A stretch of 63,344 nucleotides of DNA from NCBI RefSeq assembly GCF_022549775.1, contig NZ_JAKZGP010000024.1, positions 1-63,344 of the forward strand, in the 5' to 3' direction. Every line of letters begins with the position of its first letter. The stretch's first letter is position 1. This document shows, in pieces, positions 57,600 through 63,344 of the stretch. The notes under the pieces are model-generated. The model did not search any database. It was not told the origin of the DNA and saw nothing but the letters and a program-made list of their open reading frames with translations. The translations under genes were made by a program, and so were the position numbers. Origin of the DNA: Belliella filtrata. Its GTDB lineage: Bacteria; Bacteroidota; Bacteroidia; Cytophagales; Cyclobacteriaceae.

Positions 57600-57643
57600 T
57601 AAACAGCATCGACAATTTACATTTTGTCAATACTAGCATACTG

Positions 57644-59122
57644 ATGAAACAAATCGCCAAGCAAAGTATCCTTACCACACTTTCATCATACCTTGGGGTA
57701 CTGATTGGCTATTTCAACGTACTCTGGCTACTTCCCTATGCGCTACAACCTGAGCAAATTGGAATTTTTCGCACCATACAAGACATGGGGCTACTATTCG
57801 TCCCTTTTGCGCAACTCGGTGTAGGCAATGGAATTACAAGGTTCTATCCAAAAGTTAAAGAAAATCAATTCTCTTTTTTCACTTTGAGTTTAGTGATCAC
57901 CATTATTGGCTTTGTGGTAGTCATGGCGATGTTCTTTCTGTTCAAAGATTTGATCATAGATACTTTTGCAAAAAACTCTCCTGAGGTCATTGATTTTCTG
58001 GCCGTAGTGATTTTGATCACCTTATTTGCAGTATTGAATAGTATCTTGGATGCTTTCTGTAGATCTTTTCTTAAGGTGGCCGTTCCTGCATTTTTCAGAG
58101 AAGTCGTACTTAGGTTATTAAGTGCTGTTTTAATACTTATCTATTTGATAAAATGGATTGATTTCAACCAAATGATGTGGGGCTTGGCTGGGATTTATTT
58201 TTTGGCATTGTTAGGTATGATTGTTTATATGATTCAGGAAAAAATTTTTCAGCTACGATTTAGATTCAAAACATTCCCAAGTGGCTTATTGTCAGATTTC
58301 ATGAAGTTCAGCTTGATTACCCTGCTCGCAACTACAGGCAGCATGTTGATCATGAAAATAGACAGCCTCATGGTTACTGCAATGATTGGGTTGGATGCCA
58401 ATGCGATCTACACCATAGCTTTTTCAATTGCCGTAGTAATAGAAATGCCCCGGAGAGCCATTTCGCAAGTTGTGATGCCTATTGTATCAGAGCATTTTGA
58501 AAAAGGTGAAATTTCTCAAATAGACAAACTCTACAAAGAAGTCGCAGTTCATCAGCTACTGCTTTGTTCATTTATTTTTCTGGCTATATGGATGAATATA
58601 GACAGCCTCTATCATTATGTCCCCAATAATACAGTATATGAAATGGGAAAATGGGTAGTCCTTTGGATTGGGTTGGGAAAACTCACAGATGTCCTTTTTT
58701 CGATCAATAGCGAGATTATTGTCTTTTCGAAGCATTATGTATTCAACATCACCGCTACACTGATCATGAGTATTGCCGTTATTGTTTTGAACCTGCTACT
58801 GATACCTATTTTTGGAATCAATGGTGCCGCTATGGCTTCTTTTATGGCAATGATTATTTTTAATCTAGTCAAGTTTCTTTATATACAACAGAGACTTCAG
58901 CTAAACCCTTTTTCAATTGATATTTTAAAAATTCTTGGATTAAGTGGGCTGTTATGGCTTATGCATTATTTCAGTGCTGGATTGATGCCAAATGGCTTTT
59001 GGAGCATTGTTGTAAATATCCTTTTGCTTATAGCAATGTATGTAGGTGGGATTTTCTTGCTTGATATTGCAAAACCTAATAGAGATCGCTTGATAAAAAA
59101 AATAAAAGAAGTCAGGTCTTAG
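57644..59122 (+). CDS. Polysaccharide/oligosaccharide flippase (Wzx/MATE-like)
   Basis: The 492-residue integral membrane protein has about 12-14 spans and the arrangement of polysaccharide biosynthesis exporters: 'LLPYALQPEQIGIFRTIQDM' near the N-terminus and 'GINGAAMASFMAMIIFNLVK' near the end. It would move lipid-linked oligosaccharide across the inner membrane. It closes the operon with YfhO-like, methyltransferase and GT4 genes. No terminator with a clear T-run follows; weak hairpins are in the next 303 bp. Confidence 0.9.
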   Translation: MKQIAKQSILTTLSSYLGVLIGYFNVLWLLPYALQPEQIGIFRTIQDMGLLFVPFAQLGVGNGITRFYPKVKENQFSFFTLSLVITIIGFVVVMAMFFLFKDLIIDTFAKNSPEVIDFLAVVILITLFAVLNSILDAFCRSFLKVAVPAFFREVVLRLLSAVLILIYLIKWIDFNQMMWGLAGIYFLALLGMIVYMIQEKIFQLRFRFKTFPSGLLSDFMKFSLITLLATTGSMLIMKIDSLMVTAMIGLDANAIYTIAFSIAVVIEMPRRAISQVVMPIVSEHFEKGEISQIDKLYKEVAVHQLLLCSFIFLAIWMNIDSLYHYVPNNTVYEMGKWVVLWIGLGKLTDVLFSINSEIIVFSKHYVFNITATLIMSIAVIVLNLLLIPIFGINGAAMASFMAMIIFNLVKFLYIQQRLQLNPFSIDILKILGLSGLLWLMHYFSAGLMPNGFWSIVVNILLLIAMYVGGIFLLDIAKPNRDRLIKKIKEVRS

Positions 59123-59425
59123 AGTGTTACAAACCTCTTTATAGACAAGATTTGAGCTGCCTTAGAATCGCAAACTTCCACTGTTATCCTGCCTCCGAAG
59201 AGACGAGGTTCCGTCCTGATAGCTATCGGGAGGAATGAGGCCTGTTTTTGAAAGAGGCTTCACTCGGTATTTTTGTTAATTGTGAAGTTTGAACATGTCG
59301 GCGACCCGACTTCCTTGTGCAAATATACGCAAATATGTAAGGGGAGTTTAATTTCCCCTCACTTGAATTTGAATTTTATGGGATTTTCATATTCAGCTTT
59401 CTAAAAATCAGCGTATTAAAGCATT
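59123..59425. other. Convergent intergenic region with palindromes, 303 bp
   Basis: No coding sequence is seen. It holds a near-palindrome CCTGATAGCTATCGGG (about 59214-59231), a CCTC...GAGG pair just before it (about 59190-59207), GTCGG/CCGAC (59298-59311), direct GCAAATAT repeats (59319-59326, 59329-59336) and an AGGGGA/TCCCCT hairpin (59340-59359) that may end both convergent transcripts. The first part looks like an interspersed repeat, but copies cannot be searched here. Confidence 0.45.
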
Positions 59426-62098
59426 TTAAAATGAGAAATTTATTGATAACAATACTTGTCTAGGTCTCAATAAAAAACTTTGTTGACGAATGTAAAATGA
59501 ATCTGCTGAAAACGTTTCAAAATTGTTATTATTCAAAATATTTTGCCCATGAAGAGAAAGATCCCAGTTACTATTTTTGAACTTGAGAAGATATACAAAG
59601 TCAATAAATCCTGTTAAATCTCTTTTATTAGTCATCCTATTATCATAATGTTCCCATTTAATTGTTAAAATGTGGTTTTCCAATAAAAATAGATCTAAGG
59701 AAGATAAACTGGTCCATTGCTGAATTTTACCTGTACTTCTAGAATCTATTTGAGAGGTAACAAAGTTAAGGTTAGTCTTATTTGAAAAATTTGCTTTTTT
59801 ACCTGGATTAATCTGTAGTTCTACACCAGTTCCTACCATTTCATATTGGACTTTAGAGAGCACCCTATTGATAAACTGTTCAATGGTATTTTTTTGATAA
59901 CTACTCGTCAAAGTTAAATTGGTTTTAAAGAGAGATAAGTATTTGCTTATTCTTAAATTCAGCAAATGGTTTTCTCCTCTATTGTTTAAATCCAAAGTGC
60001 GATAAAACACCTCTCCACTTGCATCAACTTCACTTTCCATGATTGTATTTAACTTGGAGTCAACATAATTGTAATTTAAACTTGAGAAGATTGAATTGAT
60101 AGGATCACGGAAATTGAGTCCATAATTTAAGCTATGGCTTAAAACCTCAGGCACTGAATTAGACTTTTGCTGAAATGTTCGAAAATTTCGAATGATAAAA
60201 CCATAATGAATATCATTGATTCCTTTGAAATCATTTTTCCGGCTAAGTCGTAGAGTTGTATTCCATTTTCCAGACAAAAAATACTTCATAAATAATTGAG
60301 GCTCTATTACAAATCGTGATACCTCCCTATTTTCCTTGAGTAAGTTATCATTTACAGCAATATTCACATGGCTAATTGGGAATTTGAATTGTATATTATA
60401 ATTATCTTGTTTATGATTTATCTGAGAATGTAAGTAAGTTTTAAGTTGCTTGTAGTTTAAGTCATTCAAGAAAGGTTCTGCTACGGTTTCTTCCTCATTA
60501 TTCAAAAAAGTTTGCAGAATACTCCCCATGCCTGAAAACTCATAGAGCAATCCCAAATTCCCAGTATACGACCAACTTTTTGGTAGTCCTTTTGTAATTC
60601 CTACCGAATGATGTGCAAACAATGATTGATAATCAATTTCTTGGTTTAATCCATCAAATGGTAATCCTTGATTTAGTATTGATTCAAAACTGCCTGGACT
60701 TAAAATAAAGTTTTGCTTAGCATTCCTGAACCCAATATCAGATTTTATATTTAACAACTGTTTACCTATTGGCTTTAGGGTATGAAAACTATTACTTATT
60801 GAAAACAAAGGTAATTCAGCATTTTGATGCCAGCTTTTACCATTCCATTGACTTGTTCCAATTTCCCTATTATTAATGAGGTTTAGGTTTAGCCTATTTT
60901 TAAAATAAGACTTCCTTTCATTTCTGATCCATGAAAGTTCAGCATCAAGCTCTCGTGTTAAGAGCCTGTTTGCATGACCTTCTAGAATCTGAATTGTATC
61001 ATTTGGAAGAAAATAAGCTGTGGTTAGTGCTCCTTCTTGTCTGTGGTGATCATGTAAGTATGAAATATTGGTGCGGAAATCTCTCCCCTCTTGATTTCTC
61101 TTGAGTACATTCGCTGAGACCAATTGGCTTTGATTGAAAAGAAAACGCTCAGTTTTGATTGCTGGTGTCCATAATGCAGGTGCACCAAACCATGGTTTAA
61201 AACTTTCTTGTGCACCGGCATTTTCTTGCAAATCCTCCAATGTCAATACATTCAACTCCTGAGCAATATCTTTACCTGAATTGTTTGATTGAACATTGTA
61301 CAACATTTGCAAGTCCTTTCTAAAAGTCATGGGACTGAACTTACCCTCGTACATCAAGGGAGAGATTCCAATTCCGGCAGTTCCAGTTCCTACCCAAACA
61401 TTCTTTTTCTTCAATTTTAAATTCAAAGAAGCTCGATCTGAGAAAACTAGACTATCTAAAACACGAAGTGGCTGATGATTTTCAAGTATCTGAATAGATT
61501 CGACAGCATCACTTGGGAGGTTTTTATTGGCAAGGTTGTACTTCCCCTCAAGTAGATCCATTCCATCAATATAAAACTTTTGAATCCCTCTACCTTCATA
61601 CATGATCTTTCCGTTATCCAATACTTCTATTCCTGGTAGTTTTTTAATAATATCAGCTATTACCCTGTCATTAGGACTGGAAAATCCATCAACGGCAAAG
61701 CTCAAAGTGTCATTTTTTAATGTCACTGGGTTTTTGATTGATTTCAAGGTAAACTCTGGGATTTCTTGTACTCCTTCTTCTAATGTCAATGAAATCACTT
61801 GGGTCTCATTAACAATCATCAGCTTACGCTCTTGTACAGAGAGGGATCTAAACAAAACCAATAGACTATCTGTGTCCGCATTTACATTTATTTCAAACTG
61901 TCCAAACTCATTGGTAATCCCATAAGCTATGGTTGTCATACTTGAAGGGTTCTTGATCAATATATTAATCCCAAATGCACTCTGCTCATTATCTACCAAC
62001 TTCAAAGTTCCTGAAATGATAGACTGAGCATTTGTTGTAGATACAACGAGGCTTAGCATAGCTAAAACAAATAAAATCTTTATATTACCCCAGTTCAT
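59426..62098 (-). CDS. TonB-dependent receptor-like outer-membrane protein with carboxypeptidase-regulatory-like N-terminus
   Basis: The start is set at the internal ATG (62096-62098, MNWGNIKILFVLAMLSL), which directly precedes the signal peptide ending STTNAQ; the longer frame adds 11 residues. The protein (about 890 residues) has a CarboxypepD_reg-like domain (about 30-105), a plug-like region with 'ADIIKKLPGIEVLDNGKIMY' (about 145-210), then a beta-barrel ending 'QVLLSINFSF'. This fits an outer-membrane receptor. It lies 45 bp downstream of the GLPGLI gene on the same strand and is likely co-transcribed; the ligand is unknown. The region is AT-rich, which may hint at transfer. Confidence 0.85.
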   Translation of the reverse strand: MNWGNIKILFVLAMLSLVVSTTNAQSIISGTLKLVDNEQSAFGINILIKNPSSMTTIAYGITNEFGQFEINVNADTDSLLVLFRSLSVQERKLMIVNETQVISLTLEEGVQEIPEFTLKSIKNPVTLKNDTLSFAVDGFSSPNDRVIADIIKKLPGIEVLDNGKIMYEGRGIQKFYIDGMDLLEGKYNLANKNLPSDAVESIQILENHQPLRVLDSLVFSDRASLNLKLKKKNVWVGTGTAGIGISPLMYEGKFSPMTFRKDLQMLYNVQSNNSGKDIAQELNVLTLEDLQENAGAQESFKPWFGAPALWTPAIKTERFLFNQSQLVSANVLKRNQEGRDFRTNISYLHDHHRQEGALTTAYFLPNDTIQILEGHANRLLTRELDAELSWIRNERKSYFKNRLNLNLINNREIGTSQWNGKSWHQNAELPLFSISNSFHTLKPIGKQLLNIKSDIGFRNAKQNFILSPGSFESILNQGLPFDGLNQEIDYQSLFAHHSVGITKGLPKSWSYTGNLGLLYEFSGMGSILQTFLNNEEETVAEPFLNDLNYKQLKTYLHSQINHKQDNYNIQFKFPISHVNIAVNDNLLKENREVSRFVIEPQLFMKYFLSGKWNTTLRLSRKNDFKGINDIHYGFIIRNFRTFQQKSNSVPEVLSHSLNYGLNFRDPINSIFSSLNYNYVDSKLNTIMESEVDASGEVFYRTLDLNNRGENHLLNLRISKYLSLFKTNLTLTSSYQKNTIEQFINRVLSKVQYEMVGTGVELQINPGKKANFSNKTNLNFVTSQIDSRSTGKIQQWTSLSSLDLFLLENHILTIKWEHYDNRMTNKRDLTGFIDFVYLLKFKNSNWDLSLHGQNILNNNNFETFSADSFYIRQQSFLLRPRQVLLSINFSF

Positions 62099-62143
62099 TA
62101 AGTATGAAAAATCCCTTTCTATAAAATTCAAACAAAAGAAAAT

Positions 62144-62971
62144 CTAAAAATCAGTATCCACAACAAGTTCCAAAGGATTGTTTTTTCTGTCAAATCTTTT
62201 TTGAACATCTCTTGCTTGATTGGCATCAGTTAAAGTAACTCCCCCTGATGCCATCTTTCCTACTACATTGGTATTGAAATCATATTGCATTTCAAAGAAT
62301 TTGGATCGAGTTGTTTTTATGGGCTTCCTTTTTATATTGTGTGATAATGATTCTATCTTCTTTTCGATTCTGATCATTTCAAAATTATAGTGGCCTTTGG
62401 TATCATTTATTTTCAAGATCAGACCTGGAAGGTTACCGAATACATAGGGACCATCACTGATTGAGATTTCTTCAGTAAACCAAGCTTCAAATTCCCTTCC
62501 TGCATAATTTGTCACAGCTTTTTGAATCTTATACCCATTAATTTCATCATGTTCATCTATTATTTGCCAATCCTCTTCTCCCAAAGGACTCTCAAAAACG
62601 AAATAGTCAGGAAATATTAAGTCGGAGAATTCATATTTCTTGTTTTCCCAATCTTTGGTAATGGCATAGCTCATCTTAGGTTTTGGTACTTGATTCATAA
62701 ATGGTATTACTTCATTTGGACTCATTCCTTTATCTTTTGCAATTTGGAGAAGTGAGTCACCTTGAACTTGATAAAAATTGCGAAACTTAGACTTTCTGTC
62801 TCCAACATAGAGTACCATCAAATCATTGGAAACAAAATCCATATCTGTAGAATCAGACTTGAAACTTACTTCATAATAAACTGCAATACTTGAATAGTCT
62901 GATTCTTGACTGAAAGCATTTGTCAAAAACATAAATACTATACTTAAAATAATAATATTTTTTATTTTCAT
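62144..62971 (-). CDS. GLPGLI-family secreted protein
   Basis: The 275-residue protein has a signal peptide (MKIKNIIILSIVFMFLTNAFS) and the family name motif in 'GNLPGLILKINDTKGHYNF'. The function of the family is unknown, but its genes commonly sit beside TonB-dependent receptor-like genes, as here. It is probably periplasmic. The start codon lies 25 bp after a strong hairpin with a T-run on this strand, so transcription from the small peptide gene upstream may be reduced or stop there. Confidence 0.9.
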   Translation of the reverse strand: MKIKNIIILSIVFMFLTNAFSQESDYSSIAVYYEVSFKSDSTDMDFVSNDLMVLYVGDRKSKFRNFYQVQGDSLLQIAKDKGMSPNEVIPFMNQVPKPKMSYAITKDWENKKYEFSDLIFPDYFVFESPLGEEDWQIIDEHDEINGYKIQKAVTNYAGREFEAWFTEEISISDGPYVFGNLPGLILKINDTKGHYNFEMIRIEKKIESLSHNIKRKPIKTTRSKFFEMQYDFNTNVVGKMASGGVTLTDANQARDVQKRFDRKNNPLELVVDTDF

Positions 62972-62989
62972 AGTTTTATTATTGGTTTT

Positions 62990-63024
62990 TAAAAAAACTG
63001 GTGTGTTAAATTATCACACCAGTT
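62990..63024 (-). terminator. Terminator or attenuator between the peptide gene and the GLPGLI gene
   Basis: AACTGGTGTG and CACACCAGTT (arms 62996-63005 and 63015-63024 on the plus strand) are a perfect 10-bp stem with a 9-base loop. On the minus strand the stem is followed directly by a T-run of about seven. It would end most transcripts of the 63035-63205 gene, leaving partial read-through into the GLPGLI gene. Confidence 0.8.
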
Positions 63025-63034
63025 GTATATTCAA

Positions 63035-63205
63035 TTAATCTCCACAGAAAACTTGTTCAGCTTCCCAGGTTGCATCAATCATTTCTTCGGCAGAATCACC
63101 ACAAACAATTGTATGTCCACAAGATAAATTAACTGGTACACAGTTAAATTCTTCAAACGAAGCGAAACTTAAATTTACACCCAAGAATGCAAAACACAGC
63201 GACAT
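63035..63205 (-). CDS. Small secreted cysteine-containing peptide (56 residues), too short for usual gene calls
   Basis: The frame starts at ATG 63203-63205 and ends at TAA 63035-63037. The sequence begins MSLCFAFLGVNLSFAS, a signal-peptide-like hydrophobic stretch with a possible cut after SFA; the mature part has four Cys (22, 29, 35, 54), is acidic and ends in CGD. Upstream in the same frame, the codons before the ATG spell K-K-I-L, the usual positively charged start of such signal peptides, but only ATA and other non-standard codons precede them, so the true start may be non-ATG or the original ATG has mutated. It has its own promoter-like region, a palindrome and a terminator. No homologue was recognised. 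Coding status is inferred from these signals. Confidence 0.65.
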   Translation of the reverse strand: MSLCFAFLGVNLSFASFEEFNCVPVNLSCGHTIVCGDSAEEMIDATWEAEQVFCGD

Positions 63206-63245
63206 TAAAATTTTCTTTATGAATATACGGAACTTTGCCAGTAGC

Positions 63246-63274
63246 CAAATTAAATATTGACACTTAGTGTCAAT
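63246..63274 (-). promoter_or_regulatory. Promoter and palindromic operator-like site upstream of the small peptide gene
   Basis: ATTGACACT-T-AGTGTCAAT (63256-63274) is a perfect palindrome with 9-base arms. On the minus strand its start supplies a TTG (-33-like), and 17-18 bases later TTAATTTG (63253-63246) resembles a -7 box, about 41 bp before the peptide ATG. A dimeric regulator bound here would cover the promoter. Confidence 0.55.
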
Positions 63275-63344
63275 GGTTTGATGAGAAGGATTGAAATGGT
63301 TTAATTGTGATCAAATATAAAATACTGATCAAGAATATACTTAA

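Overview
The window comes from a Bacteroidota chromosome, most likely order Cytophagales (Cyclobacteriaceae-like). The evidence is protein families typical of that phylum: two DUF2911 proteins, a GLPGLI protein next to a TonB-dependent receptor, a giant SprB/CHU_C-type type IX secretion substrate, an S9 dipeptidyl peptidase, head-GIN/DUF4097 and TM2/DUF2752 proteins, and split transketolase subunits. Genes have AT-rich leaders, some with TAnnTTTG-like -7 boxes, and lack obvious Shine-Dalgarno sequences. No rRNA, tRNA or CRISPR array was recognised.

Layout. 1-5.9 kb is an accessory stretch: an IS701-like transposase fragment running off the left edge, a polytopic membrane protein, a secreted S9 peptidase, and a complete IS1182/IS5-like element (4176-5872) with 11-bp inverted ends that begins in the T-tract of the peptidase terminator. 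5.9-13.1 kb holds an exported two-subunit molybdenum hydroxylase, a Gfo/Idh/MocA oxidoreductase, a DUF2911 protein and HrpB helicase. 13.2-23.8 kb is one tightly packed minus-strand run of nine genes: holA, a 996-aa periplasmic TPR protein, an outer-membrane barrel protein, a SPOR protein, ExbB, ExbD, a TonB-like protein, folC and trmB. Its core looks like a dedicated trans-envelope energy-coupling machine. 24-32.5 kb contains a TPR protein, a universal stress protein, a 2-hydroxyacid dehydrogenase, DUF2911-TPR, a fusion of phosphoserine phosphatase with phosphoglycerate dehydrogenase, and KatG. 32.7-39.4 kb contains a penicillin acylase-family hydrolase with MsrB, a lipoprotein/TM2/DUF2752 operon, an MpaB-like protein and a propeller protein. 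39.5-50.2 kb is minus-strand: a transketolase pair, Bcp, an M23 peptidase, a FAH-family protein, an FAD dehydrogenase, GalE, and a giant secreted adhesin-like protein.

50.5-53.2 kb holds a MerR-type regulator overlapping a dprA that is broken by two frameshifts and lacks its C-terminal domain, then ffh. 53.4-59.1 kb is a surface-glycan operon (YfhO-like membrane protein, methyltransferase, GT4 glycosyltransferase, flippase). 59.4-63.3 kb holds a TonB-dependent receptor-like protein and a GLPGLI protein, preceded by a previously uncalled 56-residue secreted cysteine-containing peptide gene with its own palindromic operator-like site and its own terminator. This last module is the best candidate for an undescribed system.

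All functional statements rest on motif recognition by eye; no database search was run.
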